From Linepithema humile (taxonomy: Eukaryota > Arthropoda > Insecta > Hymenoptera > Formicidae), in contig NC_090129.1 of assembly GCF_040581485.1 (NCBI RefSeq), forward strand, positions 25,922,764-25,986,763: a DNA stretch of 64,000 bases, read 5' to 3'. The translations under genes were made by a program, and so were the position numbers. The notes beneath the pieces were generated by a model, which was given only the letters and a program-made list of their open reading frames with translations, searched no databases and was not told the origin of the DNA. Positions 26,001 through 38,198 of the stretch are shown here, piece after piece (the stretch's first letter is position 1; every line of letters begins with the position of its first letter).

Positions 26001-29000
26001 TCCAAATCGAGATCCACTGCTTTACATCTTATTAGCCTGTGTATCGATCTGCCATTAGTTATACAACGGAATAAACAGAGCGTGTGCTTTCTATTGTAAT
26101 CAAATCTTGCTTAACTCTCCAATGCATATCGAGGATTAACTCTAATCAATCGGTATGTACTTTAAATTCCACATCCGTTCTATCTGCATGAATCCATCCA
26201 TTCTACGCACAAAAACCTCTGAATGAGATCAAAATGCTTTAACTGGGCGAATACGAATAAAAAAGAAAAAAAAATGTAAAATCTACGTGAGATAGATCGT
26301 GCACTTCTAAGATTGAAAAAAATCCCAATTTCTCGTTATCGTGTTATCCAGCAATAAAAATCTTCATAAACGGCAAAAAACATTAACGACAGCGAGTTTC
26401 CTAGGTTTGACAGTTCTTTTTGTAAACACCAAACTTGATATATCGATATTCTAACTTTTCCTTATTCATTTCAGCAAAAATATACAGAAGCTGTCGAAGA
26501 TGTATCTCGATCGACCATCAAGCGCCATGAACACATCTATATTTTGGGTGGAATACATCGCAAAATACGGAAACGTGCTTAAATCACCAGTTACTCGTCT
26601 TCATTGGTGGCAACGGAATTTATTTGACATTTACGCCTTCATCTCTCTTGTAATTATCGTGGTGCTTTATTTGGCACTGTTTATCCTCCGAACGTTGAAG
26701 AAGCTCGTATTTGGATCGCGGGCTTGTGCAAAGAAAGACAACGCAGCGATTAAATCGAAGAAAAACAAATAAAGATAGGAAACTTTAATGAACTTTACAA
26801 GTCATTTAGTAGATTCGCAATTTAAGACTATTCATTCTTTAAAATTATGAAAATACCAATGCAAACAAATTTTCTAAAGAAAATGTTTTCTCAATGTTGT
26901 ATATATCAAGAAAATGTTGATGTGTATATATTGCAAAATATCCTTTTTAGTAAAATACATTTTTAATCGATTACACGAGTGTGAATTTTGATGTAACGAA
27001 TAATTTAGCTCCTATTAATTATCGTGTGATGTATAATCGCATACATGTATATCGTGTGTGTCATGTGTATGTGTATTTCCTATATGCATCACACACATGT
27101 ATGCGCGATGTTAATAATTTAATTTGTTTCTACCATTCGTCAACAATTATTGTACATATTTATAATCACTTGTTCCATTTAAATAAAATTAGATATATTA
27201 AGATATCACATTCGACATTCACCGATCGAACACATTAAAATGAAGCAGAATGGATCTGATCAAATTCATGATAAGTCATGTTGCATACAACAAAGACGTG
27301 TTGCGTGCGCTCTATGCGCAGCTCTTACTCGTCACTTTTGCTTCTGCTTCGTCGATTTCGTTTATTTTCAAACACGAAAGTACTTACCCGACGGCGGGGT
27401 CGTATTCGTGGCTTTCAGTTTCATGCATTCCTGCTCGCGTTCCAGCAGAATTCGACGAAGTTCTTCCTCGAGTAGCATGCTACCCACCGTTGTATTTCCC
27501 GGCATCTGTTCGACAAACAATGTGCGGAATATTAATGAGTTGTAGTGGCAAAAATAAGGTGAGTGATATATGTCCAGTACATGCTACGACTCGATTCTGT
27601 GACGTACAGCTACTTAGCATGTGTCACGATCTTACACCTAAAAAAAAAAAAAAAAAAAAAACAGACTATCGAAGCAGCCTTCGTTAACACTTGACATAGC
27701 GCTTACTTATTACTGCAGTATTTTGAAAAAATGTTACCTGAGCGAATTCTAACTTAATAAAATATTCATTTAAATTACAGATTACTCATTATAAGTTTTA
27801 AAAATAGTTTTTTTAAATAGCACAGTCTTGTATGTATTAAATAAAAAGATAGATACATTAAAAACTTTGGATTTAAATTGGACTTTTACTTTCACGATAT
27901 TTCCATAAAGATTAAAAATTTAAATTTTATGCAGTTATTCCAAGCTATTTCTGTATTCTGCACTCGCGCTCTCGACTATATCTATTCTGCGGCACAATAT
28001 TTATTATAACATCGACAATTTGCCGATTATTGATAAAAGACATTGTCACAATTTAGTCGCTCGAAACGTGATTGCCGCGAAACTTCGCGAAATAGATAGA
28101 TATAAATCGACGCTGTTGGAAATTTCAATGCATTATGAAGGAAATCGCTTCATTGGACTACGACGCAACTCGTAATAACTTTATTACATAGAAATGAACG
28201 TTATTGCATCCGGTCGAGGTGTCGCGACATGAAATAATGAAGCGGAGCGTTTTACGACAAAGTCATTTTGCTATACGCATGCTAAACGAAGAAGCGTTCG
28301 ATTCTCGATGTCAGCGACTCACAAAAGTTTGTCGGACGAATAATTCTCATGTACTAAATTCCCGATGTTAATTGAAGCGACTCGAACATTAATTATAACG
28401 AGAAACTTACATTTAAATATAATTTATATAATTTTTGTAAAATATTATACGCGTTACTTTTTATACATATTTAAAAAAAAACAGAATAAAACAATAAAAA
28501 GTTATACTTTTGGATAAAATTCATTCGAATTGATTTACGATAAAATAAAATAAAATATATATGTCATATAAATTTTATATATTGTGCATGTGATTGTATT
28601 TCCGCTTTTGTTGTAATAAAAGATAAAATTCATATTGCATATGTAGTTATTAACATTGTTATAGCTCGAGATGCAATCAACATAAAAATGTATCATTGGC
28701 ACGCTTCAGAACATCGTAAATAAGCATGCCCAGCTGACAGGCATTATCGGCTTTGCAATGCGTACATTTATTACTCAGCCAACAGCACTCCACTTATTCA
28801 TTAATTAGTTAGTTTGTACGGTTATGTCATGTGTCGCCTGTACGCCACATACGGATTACATTGCGCGCAGATCTAGATTAACAAAAGCCTTTGCTTATTT
28901 ATGCAACGCACAATTTATTTTATCTAGATAGAACTATAAATACAAACTATATAATCAGAGTAATTAAATTAATTAAAAAATTAAACAAATTTTCATTTAA

Positions 29001-32000
29001 AAAATTACGCAATACGATTTCACCAAATATTTTGTAAAATAGAAATTAATTTTTAAGTTTAATCAATTTAATTGAAAATAAAAGTAAATCAAGCTTTTTT
29101 ATTTCCAATTTTACATATCATTAAAGCGTGATTAGTTTTTTTATTGAAATAAAACCGAATATATTTCTTTAGAAAAAGTTACTAATAAACTATCACTGAA
29201 TTTTGGAAACCACATATACTGCAATTGGAATTATTTTATTGTAGAAACAAACACAGTTTATTATAAAAGTATTAAATATATTAATACTATGAAAACAAAA
29301 CTCAAACTGTCTACCGCAGACATATATTTTCGTCGTGATTTTTGTTTCACCGCTACGTTTGATTGCACGCCATCCGTAAACCATTTACAAACCGCGCTCG
29401 ATAAACACAAATGACAAATGTCGATTATTCACGAAAAATCGGCGTTTCCCACATCTGATAAACGTAACACGGCTTTCCTAAATCAAATAGCCTAGTGAAT
29501 AGCGAATCGCCAATTAACATCCAATTAAACGCGCCCACATTGCCAGAAGATTCACACATTTACATTTCACTGAAATTTCACGCCACGCCAAAAAAGTATA
29601 CGCATAGTCCAGATTGCTGCATTTTTACGGCAGTAATTCCACACCATTCGCGAGTGAAACAAGATACTATTTATGGAACATAAAACGCGCCACTCGCGTC
29701 AAAATTGTTGCAAAGTAAAACAAGATGTAAATGTGCATTAATGGTTTTAACGCAGGCCGAAAAACAATTGAGCGCGAAAGTACCTTTACATAGCAGTTAA
29801 AAGCGTTTCGTTGAAAGTTTTCAAAAAATCCGTTAAGCATCATCGGCGAAATCGAGTTGTAAAAAAAAGTTCAAGCATTTGTAATCGCGTCATTTGTAAT
29901 CAAATTGTTGCATTTTACTAGAGTATCTCCCTACTGCACTAGGAAACGGATATCACCGTTCAGAATTCACTGATTGAAAGTGCACTATGCGCATGAACGG
30001 TGATAGGTGAAAGAAGATGATAACTGGAAACCAAAGGAAAAACGAAAATAAAATTGAGCGAGATCAAAACCAAGAGTAACAAGATTTCGATGCTGAATTA
30101 TGGAACAGGCTTTTCTATTTTAACACTGGCTCAGCTGTCTGCTAACGTAATGCCGAGCGAGTCACATTCTTTTTTTTTTTAAAAGACACTTAACCCATAT
30201 TTCTGTTGTATATTTCGTGTTATATATAGCCGATACACTTCCAGTTTTATTTGTATGAGTATCAAACAAACTTATTTAGCGATTACGAATTTTCCATTTT
30301 CATTTCGTGCAAGACGTAATCTTATCCGATTCTCGTCTTCCCAATAATATTATTAGAAAATTATAAGTCAAATTAAGATAATTATATAAAATTAATAATC
30401 AGAGAACATTTTGCGGCGTAATACGAATATAGATCTTCATGTTCTTTTACGTTTCGTGAATAACAAACTAATTTTACAATGCGCAGAACCATTTTTATGA
30501 CGATAATACGTTTAGTAAATAGTAGGCGTCACAAGCTGTTGCAGCACGCACATAGAGGCACGTGTTTCTAAAAGATCACGCTCTTATTTTATGTTAGTGC
30601 TGTCTAAGTTTATAGACAACGCATAACGTAGCGTACATGCACGCTCCTACGGCAAGTATTACCATCTTGAAATTGACCGTTGCTTTTAGCGCTAAATGTG
30701 CTCGTAATAATACAGATACATGTATATAAGACACACCCGCAAAGTTACCGTCAAGTTGCGGTAATGTAACTTCCGCGAAATAGCTGCATTTCTGTTAAAC
30801 TCGACATTAATATAATTATTTGCTATATTAATTAAAAAGAAACACATGATAAATTACAAAAATAACGCGTTAATCATAGGCAAAACCATATATAGCAAAA
30901 ATATGATAATATAGTTTTTTTTTTATCTCCTGTTTACAGAATAATAAAAACATAATGCAGTAAAGTATAGATCAATTTTATATTAAGCACTAAATCCTCT
31001 TGCTTTAATAAGGGAAATAAAGTGTATATCATTGTTCTAAACTGTATACATGATTTATTCGCGTATGTAGCCGTATATAACCGTGATTTATCGCTTTCCA
31101 CCAGAGTTGCCTCCTTTACAGGTGAAAATCCAATTTAAAGTCCGCTTTAAACCAAATTTTCTAAATAAATAAATATGCAAATAAATAATCATAGCAATGC
31201 TAGATTAATTAAAATGTGAAACCATGCGAACAATATTGTAATTTACTTATTTTTTTATTTTTATATATTTTATACTTATTTAATAAATAATACCAGTTCA
31301 ATGCATTCAGAAAATTTTCTATAAACATTCTATAATTAAATTCAATAAATTTTTAATTTTCTTAACAGAGTCAAAGATTTTTTATGTAAAATTTCGAATT
31401 AATTAGTCCCAATATTATTTCGAGTCACGTTTCAATTAAATTCTTTATTCCACAGGAGCAATATATTTTTCTACGAACATTTTAAAAAATTAAAAAAAAA
31501 GTAAAAATAATTGTCGTAAAACAAGTAAGCAATTTATCAATGTTATACTATAATGTAAAAAAAAAACATGTTCCAAAAATATTAATGGTGTTCACTTAAA
31601 CTAATGTTTTCATGATTTGCTTTTCTGTTTAACTTATTGGTTTAAAAAAAACAACTGAATTATAAAGAGATAAACTCATGTCATTTCAACAATAATTCGA
31701 TTCAACAGATGTTTTTAACGTAACAGTCTGTGCAATTTTAAAATGCAGTCACTAATATCAACGAGGACTGGTTCACAGGTCTAGTTGCATTTCTTTTTGC
31801 GAGCATTCCTTAACTGTCATACTTGCGTCAGCGCGTAATTTGCATAACAACGCGATCGCGATATAAATAAATATCTGTACGATCGAGGGGCACTATTTCG
31901 AAAAAGATGATATACACGTATAACGACAGCTTGACGTAACCGATAACTCGACTTCCGTTATCATTCATAGGAACGTCAGACCTATCTTTGCGTCCCGCTC

Positions 32001-33314
32001 TTCTTGTCAGTCGTTTTCCAAGATCTTACATTGTCGAGTTGTTGATTGATGAGTACTATCGATTTGAGGGTTCGTGAGAGAATTTCACCTCGCCGATTGA
32101 TAGAGGGATGGCGGAATATCGGTTAATCGACCGAGTCTGAAAGCCGATTTTGATACGGCGAAATACATTGACATAAATGCATTATTTTCTGTTTCATTAC
32201 GTCGTTGGAACGATAGAATATTAATAAAAAAAGAATTCATGCGCGCTACGGATATTGGAACTGCGTAACGGCGCGTAACTCTCTTAAGTAAAACCTAAGA
32301 GAAAACTCCTACCAATTTACATGAATAACGGATAAAGTTTCTTTCTCTAGACAGTATTTATCGACAATTTAATCCTCGGAATATCAGATTCGAATAAAAA
32401 AAAATGTCCGCGGTCTTTTTATTATAATACTATTACATTTTTATTATACGATCGTGTCAATGTTATCTTAAAAAGATTCAAAAAGAAGTTTTGTTTAATT
32501 GTAACGTAATATTAAATGTTATTACTCCGCACTTTGAAACGTTGTCCATTTTAAGCATCGCGTTCCTACTGTCTGTGTGTGTTTTGTGAAATGTTTAACA
32601 AATTTAAATACGGATAAAACAAAGGATCGCAAATAATACCCAACTTACAGAGATTCGTTTACAAAAGAACGTGAGAACAAAGAACCGCTGGTAAATTGTT
32701 TAAATTGCCGGAACATAAAGTGTCTCTTATATAAAAAGATGATTTATGAGCATATGTTGTCTGAAGTTTTCTTATTCCTTGAATTCTTTTCTAAATATTC
32801 CACACAAATATGTCTTTCGAAATCCATATCATCTAGAATAAAATAGCAGACTACTAAATTTTACATCACAAATAACACAGATACTTCAAGTTTTGATAAA
32901 AATTCTTCAATAACATACTTGGAAATATGTCATTTTCTGTAAATTTCAATCACGCCAGTGGAATTTTCATCAAATTTTTCATAAAAAACTGTCGTGTTCA
33001 TGTGAAAAAATGCAGCAAAGACTATAAAGATCCAACAAAAGTTATTCGCATTTTATGAATCAGTAAATACAAATCATACCCGTTCTACGATATTAAAGTC
33101 TGGATAATTTACATGTTTCCACGTAGGAGAAAAGCGAGAATAAAAACATGTGTCACGCATCGCGAAGCTCCAGTTCCACAATTTTTTTAAATTAATGAGA
33201 AAATGTTTTAGAGAATTACTCACTCACCTCAGTATGCGTCTCCATGATTGACGTTATTGATAAGTTACAAGGATAAATCAAATATGTCAGCAGACGTCAG
33301 GAAAGTCAGCAGAC
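17041..33314 (-). CDS. Calcitonin-like DH31 receptor (class B GPCR), first three coding exons
   Basis: Three minus-strand exons join in phase. Exon 33314-33228 contains 5' UTR and the start (METHTE, phase 0, GTGAGT donor). Exon 27505-27388 (39 codons plus one base, GTAAGT donor) encodes MPGNTTVGSM, a helical stretch LEEELRRILLERE, then KATNTTPPS. Exon 17151-17041 (111 nt, GTAAGT donor) encodes PYCPLTFDGWSCWPSTPAG, continuing to VYAPCPSFITGFD. The last is the extracellular hormone-receptor domain of class B GPCRs (C..TFDGW.CW..TPAG.....CP); the FITGFD ending resembles the calcitonin-receptor branch, pointing to the DH31 receptor rather than PDF or DH44 receptors. Two N-glycosylation sites (NTT) are visible. 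The protein would sit in the plasma membrane and respond to a diuretic peptide. The remaining ectodomain and the seven helices are not present between 17040 and the left window end. The UGT gene lies inside intron 27387-17152 on the other strand. Confidence 0.75.
17152..18442. other. Intronic non-coding DNA
   Basis: Part of the receptor intron. Open frames around 17885-18118 exist on both strands, but they have no splice context or recognisable similarity, and I do not call them genes. Confidence 0.35.
18443..18728. repeat. Tandem duplication of a 144-bp unit
   Basis: The unit starting ATCGCTTTTAGATACGATC at 18443 is repeated from 18587 with one clear substitution (AAAACGAAAA versus AAAACAAAAA) and small differences in the terminal A/T tract. 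The near identity indicates a recent duplication. No coding content. Confidence 0.92.
18889..19310. mobile_element. Nested inverted repeat, probable non-autonomous foldback element
   Basis: Arms of roughly 95 bp (about 18889-18985 and 19214-19310) are imperfect reverse complements; the outer ends read AATTAACAAAATTTGAAATAG and its complement. In the centre, 19141-19200 forms a perfect 28-bp-arm hairpin with a GAGT loop, followed by another partial copy of its arm (CGAGTGACAGTCAC). No transposase is present and no clean target duplication could be assigned. Confidence 0.65.
19141..19200. repeat. Perfect 28-bp-arm hairpin
   Basis: Arms 19141-19168 and 19173-19200 are exact reverse complements around a 4-base loop. 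It lies at the centre of the larger inverted repeat. Confidence 0.95.
19311..20845 (+). other. Region upstream of the UGT gene
   Basis: AT-rich, with a moderately G+C-richer stretch at about 19500-19740 that ends in a possible donor (AACA|GTGAGTACG). A CAG stands immediately before the UGT start codon (20842-20844). This would fit a non-coding first exon spliced to the coding exon, but the pyrimidine tract is poor and the assignment is weak. Confidence 0.3.
20846..26772 (+). CDS. UDP-glycosyltransferase (UGT), complete
   Basis: A complete membrane-bound UGT of 527 residues in five exons: 20846-21250, 23499-23918, 24852-25083, 25601-25829, 26475-26772; all introns are GT-AG and the 1,584-nt sum is in frame. 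Residues 1-20 form a signal peptide. The N-terminal acceptor-binding half includes the conserved His34 (GKSHWVMMEEL), the usual catalytic base. The C-terminal half contains FTFGSM, SWFPQ and the UDP-sugar signature from about residue 360 (FLTHGGLMGTLESIYCGVP, then GDQ). A membrane helix at about 480-500 is followed by a basic tail ending KKNK, a KKXX endoplasmic-reticulum retrieval signal. The enzyme would conjugate small lipophilic compounds with sugar in the ER lumen. The length is normal. The gene is nested on the opposite strand inside a DH31-receptor-like intron. Confidence 0.94.
27240..27387. other. Non-coding DNA between UGT and the receptor exon
   Basis: The receptor exon 27388-27505 (minus strand) produces several apparent plus-strand frames here; these are reflections of that exon and not separate genes. 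Confidence 0.5.
27640..27661. repeat. Poly-A tract (22 bases)
   Basis: A homopolymer run with no retroposon body recognised next to it. Confidence 0.9.
27662..33227. other. Intron of the DH31-receptor-like gene, non-coding
   Basis: About 5.5 kb of AT-rich DNA between the second and first coding exons of the receptor. No gene, RNA gene or clear repeat was recognised on either strand. A few G+C-richer islands (for example 29400-29750 and 31750-32150) could be regulatory, but nothing specific can be shown. Confidence 0.4.
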
Positions 33315-36300
33315 CTGAAACAACAGAAATAAATATTAAAAATATCTAAAAATTTGACATGAAATCATAATTATATTTCACGAGAGAGAGAATATTTTTA
33401 TTCTTAAAACTCCATATGTTAAAATATTTTATTTTAAAAAACTGTGATTGCAATTCACAAGGAAACTTGCAAAACAAAAGAATGTGAAGAATACATTTAA
33501 TTTATATTTTTACTCAAGTAAATATTATTAAAAACAAATAAAAACAAATTAAATTTATCATTTTTACACTCACAGCCCTTTCTATTTATATTAAATTTTT
33601 TTTTTAAATTATGTAAATACAGAGTGTACAATAAAAAACAGCGCAGAGCGGCTTATGACGGCCTAATGACGCCTGACTGGAATGATAAATGTAGCGCAAT
33701 AGACTCGACTCGTGGAAAAAGAGCGAACGCATTACGTAACGTTCGTAGATATTTCATGGATTTATTTTAAGAGGGACCGACTTCTCGGGGTTGGATACTT
33801 CTTTCAAATTCGATGTGCGGGACGAAGGCGATCTGTCCTAATTTTTACCCGCGTTACGAAACCAAGCCGATATTTTCGCGTCCAATTTCACGCCCCCGCA
33901 ACTATTCCCATTTGCCACAAGCCACCGTATCTACATCGGGACAAATCGATTCAATTTCCATTCTATTAAAATCAGCAGGTGGTAGAGCGTTTTCCTGCAG
34001 AACGAGACTAATCGTAAGTCTTCGATGAAACCATTCTGCGCGATCTATCGCGAAGGTCAGCAACGCGATTGATAACACGCCGTCGCCGATCGCCGAGGGA
34101 CCGATTGTTCCTGACAACTCCGTCGACGAGCTAATGGTTGAAGCTTATCGAAGTCGTTGAAAGACGTTAATCGACAAGTCGGTGGCACTCTTCGAAGTCC
34201 CAAGAAACTCACGAAAACAAGATCAGAAGTCCGGAACATATGACGTTATCTACTTATTTTGCAAAGTAAAATCGATTATTATGAAAATAATCTCTCATAT
34301 ATTCTTAATTAACATAAACTAAATAAATACAACTACAACGCACAAATACTTTTACTCTGATTTTTCATTTTAAGCGGTCAGAAGAACATTTGATGGTTTG
34401 GGAAAAATATGCAATTTCTGCCAAGAGCACATTTTCATTTTTATGCTTTATGCTTTACAACGCCTAAAATACTATGAATTTTCTACAGCACATTTCCACA
34501 GCACATTTTCCCTTACTACAGCTATTACACATTCTGTTCGTGTTTCCAGGTATTCAGCAGCCCGTTTTGATTTCGCCGCGTACCAAAGCGCGAGGGATTG
34601 TGGCTTTCCGCGTGTTATCTGGCGCTCAGCCAGCTCCTACGCATTAACGATCGTCCACGACTTTCCAACACAAATCTATCTGTAACCGACATATCAGCAT
34701 CCTGTATCCGCGTTCGTGTGTTTCCGAATAAGACGCGTGAAGGCAAAACCGATGAATATATGCGAGTTCCCAGAGTTCGCGCGTGCATTCGTCGTGAAAC
34801 CCTAAAGTACCCTTCATTCAATCGTTTATTAAATTACCAGCCGTTGAACTTCTGATTAATCATGGATGCAACGACGGCCGTAACAGCGTGACGCAATTCG
34901 CACGAGGCCTTTGATTGTCGAAGCGTTTAAAATTTAAATTATCCCACTCTGTCCCCGACGTATTGTCAAAAAAGAATTAAAAAATATAATCCGTCCGTTA
35001 TGTTTTAAATTAAATAATTTTACATTTTCCATTGTGATTATATTTTATATTTTGTACATGAATTTTGAAAATACAAATCTAATTTACTCGACTGTCACGC
35101 TTTCAGAGTTTTCATATTCTGAAATTCTGAAAAAACACCAATATCACGTCTCACAATCAGTGTCTCGAATTTTTATCCTTTCTGATATTTCTCTAATTTT
35201 TCTCTTTCTCTTTGCAGGCATTTCACTCTATATATATACGGTTCTTTGTGCGAAACAGCAAGTCAGAATCAAGTCAACGGTTATGTTAACCGAAAAAAGC
35301 TCTTTTAGCGGAGAATTCCACGAGAAATTCATGGGTCGCGTTTCCCTATTCTTTCCGTTTCCGCTTGACGAGGCCATATTGCGAATCTCACGGTCGAATC
35401 GTCGCACCACGCATCTGGTCGCGCATATTTATGAAAATAGAATTTACGACGATGGCAGTTAGCCAACAAATCATTCCAGTCTAAGCGCGCGGTCCATCGG
35501 TATCGATCTCCCTCGCACGGTTAAATCCACGGAAGTCCATGTAAACACGCAAATTAAATTAGGCATGCTGTTAAACTGCTCAAAGCCTACGAGCGAAGCC
35601 GAAAGGATCGCCGGTGGGCGATTGAGATGAGCTATTTTCATAACCGGTATCAGTCTTTAGTTCGATGGTTCGCCATTCACAAATATTCAAAATGGGCCAC
35701 GGCGCCGGTTGTGCGCCGTCACGTTTATCTCTATTTGACAAGAAGCAGCGTCATCGACAGTTACACGTTTCGCCAGGCATTTGCGTCTTTTCCTTGGCGT
35801 CATCCTCGATACTGAACGTTCCATCTTACCGCCTTCTAAAAGTATCGCAAAGTTTACCACGATGTTTTATTTATAAAGTGCCACGGAAGAGAGTCCTTTC
35901 AATGGATTAGAGGACAAAGTGAGAAAAACGGCGGCTGTTTCAATAGCGCGGCGTCGATAGTTGCAGTTATTCGAGATTCAAGAAAGTTGAAAGGTTTAAG
36001 CGAATTAAGATGCACTTCGAAAGCGCAAATAAATCACCTGAGCTTTTTTAATCGTCTTAACTCATCTCTCTTTATTTCAACAGAAATTTCGACTGATTGA
36101 CCTTAATTGAAATTTATTTCCATTCGCGATTAAGCTATCGCAATATATTGAAAGCTCGATGCAATTTATGATCGTCCATAAAATGAACGTGCAAGGTCTG
36201 CTCTGAATTAGTTGGAGGAATTTGCTGTGGGCGCAATATAAGACGTATTCAGGATGTTCTATAACAATATGCTACAAAAGCTGGTCGTAAGTCCACACCG

Positions 36301-37066
36301 TACATGGCTAACCGCAACTAACTGCAACGAGTTCCTTTGAATGACAATTACTCTAACTGAAGCCCTTCGGCACTTTGCCGAGAAGATACGAGCGTTTCTA
36401 CGCTATTCACTAGCTCCCGTTCCTGCAATTACTTCACGTTGCTCGCAAGTCAAGGAAAGATGCCTCTCGTTTATCGCTCGAATGAATACTGTCATGGAAA
36501 ACGGCAGTACCGTTAATATCTTGGTAACAAAAGTGCCTTCTTATGAAATTAATTTTTCTACGCCTATATCGAGAATTACGCAAACTGCACGAGAAAATTG
36601 CTCGAGTTACGTATATTGCTCAGTATTTTATACAATCGGCGCAAAAAAACGTAATTTATTATGGAAAAAAAATATATTAAATAAATCTTTTCGGCCGAAA
36701 TATCTTACTATATAAAATATATGTAGCAAAAAAAAGTATAAATGATCTTCTCTTTCATACGATGAATTAAAAGTGGTCGTTACGGTAGTAAAAATCATTA
36801 ATTACTCGCAATAATTGATACATTTAAAATATAAACATCAAGAAGAAATCATAGCACTTCTCTTTTGCACGATAAATGAGAGATAATCGCCACGATAAAG
36901 ATTATCGTATTTAATAAATTACGTGTGTGTATTTGCGGTAATTTATTTCGCTATTTAGAATATACATAATTAAATGAAGTAGCGGTATACTCCATCCTTT
37001 CGTATGAGATATTCTCGCCACAATAACGATAACGATGTTAATACGTGAAATAATGAAAATTTTCCG
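33315..37066. other. Upstream intron or intergenic DNA, non-coding
   Basis: Contains several moderately G+C-rich blocks (33640-34230, 34500-34930, 35200-35900, 36230-36600) with short open frames that lack coding character or splice partners. If the receptor has a distant 5' UTR exon this is its first intron, and the blocks may be regulatory; that is inference. Confidence 0.3.
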
Positions 37067-38198
37067 CCATTTACTATGTGTATGAAGTTAGCCCCACACT
37101 TTAATAAAATTAAAATAATCGAAATTGTACTGCATTGTACTAGTTTTGTACCAAATTGTACCGTAGTTAATTTTTTGAAATCACGCGCGGATTTCCAAAA
37201 AATCGAAATTTTTGAATTTTTTGAGTAGCCCCACACTTTTCGAAAAATGATTTTTTCTCGACTGTACTACATTGTACTAGTTGTACCGAACATTGTACCG
37301 TTTGAAAAAAATTCCTAACAAATTTGGATTTTGAGAAAAACGAGAAAATCGAAAAATTTTGGACATTACGTAATTACGGCAAATCGGCTATTTTTTAAGA
37401 TATCGAAACGCGGCCAACAGAGTTTGAAAGAGAATCGTTTGTACCGGTTTGTACCGCTTTGAATTTCGTTTGCACCTCAACCGGACCGGAAGTACCGAAT
37501 TTTGCAATTTTTAACAATACGTAAATACGGTAACTCGGCTGTTTTTTAAGATATCAAAACGCGGCCAACGGGGTTCGAAAGAGAATCGTTTGTACCGGTT
37601 TGTACCGCTTTGAATTTCGTTTGCACCTCAACCGGACCGGAAGTACTGAATTTTGCAATTTTTAACAATACGTAAATACGGTAACTCGGCTGTTTTTTAA
37701 GATATCGAAACGCGGCCAACGAGTCTAATTTTTTTGAAATTTTTTTTTATTTAAAAATTGTAAAATTCGGTACTTCCGGTCCGGTTGTGGTACAAACGAA
37801 ATTCAAAGTGGTACAAACCGGTACAAACGATTCTCTTTCGAACTCCGTTGGCCGCGTTTCGATATCTTAAAAAATAGCCGATTTGCCGTAATTACGTAAT
37901 GTCCAAAATTTTTCGATTTTCTCGTTTTTCTCAAAATCCAAATTTGTTAGGAATTTTTTTCAAACGGTACAATGTTCGGTACAACTAGTACAATGTAGTA
38001 CAGTCGAGAAAAAATCATTTTTCGAAAAGTGTGGGGCTACTCAAAAAATTCAAAAATTTCGATTTTTTGGAAATCCGCGCGTGATTTCAAAAAATTAACT
38101 ACGGTACAATTTGGTACAAAACTAGTACAATGCAGTACAATTTCGATTATTTTAATTTTATTAAAGTGTGGGGCTAACTTCATACACATCCATTTACT
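37067..38198. mobile_element. Foldback DNA transposon with 9-bp target duplication (Mutator-like)
   Basis: The element 37076-38189 (1,114 bp) begins ATGTGTATGAAGTTAGCCCC and ends with the exact reverse complement. Both sides carry the 9-bp duplication CCATTTACT (37067-37075 and 38190-38198). Arms of about 420 bp are nearly perfect inverted repeats. The centre holds about 2.3 tandem copies of a 151-bp unit (starts near 37386, 37537 and 37688). TGTACC/GGTACA motifs recur throughout. A 9-bp duplication with long terminal inverted repeats points to the Mutator (MULE) superfamily; there is no transposase, so it is non-autonomous. Confidence 0.92.
37386..37724. repeat. 151-bp tandem repeat inside the foldback element
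   Basis: Landmark GGCT(A/G)TTTTTTAAGATATC recurs at 37386, 37537 and 37688, an exact 151-base spacing each time. Copies two and three differ from the first by a few substitutions. Confidence 0.9.
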
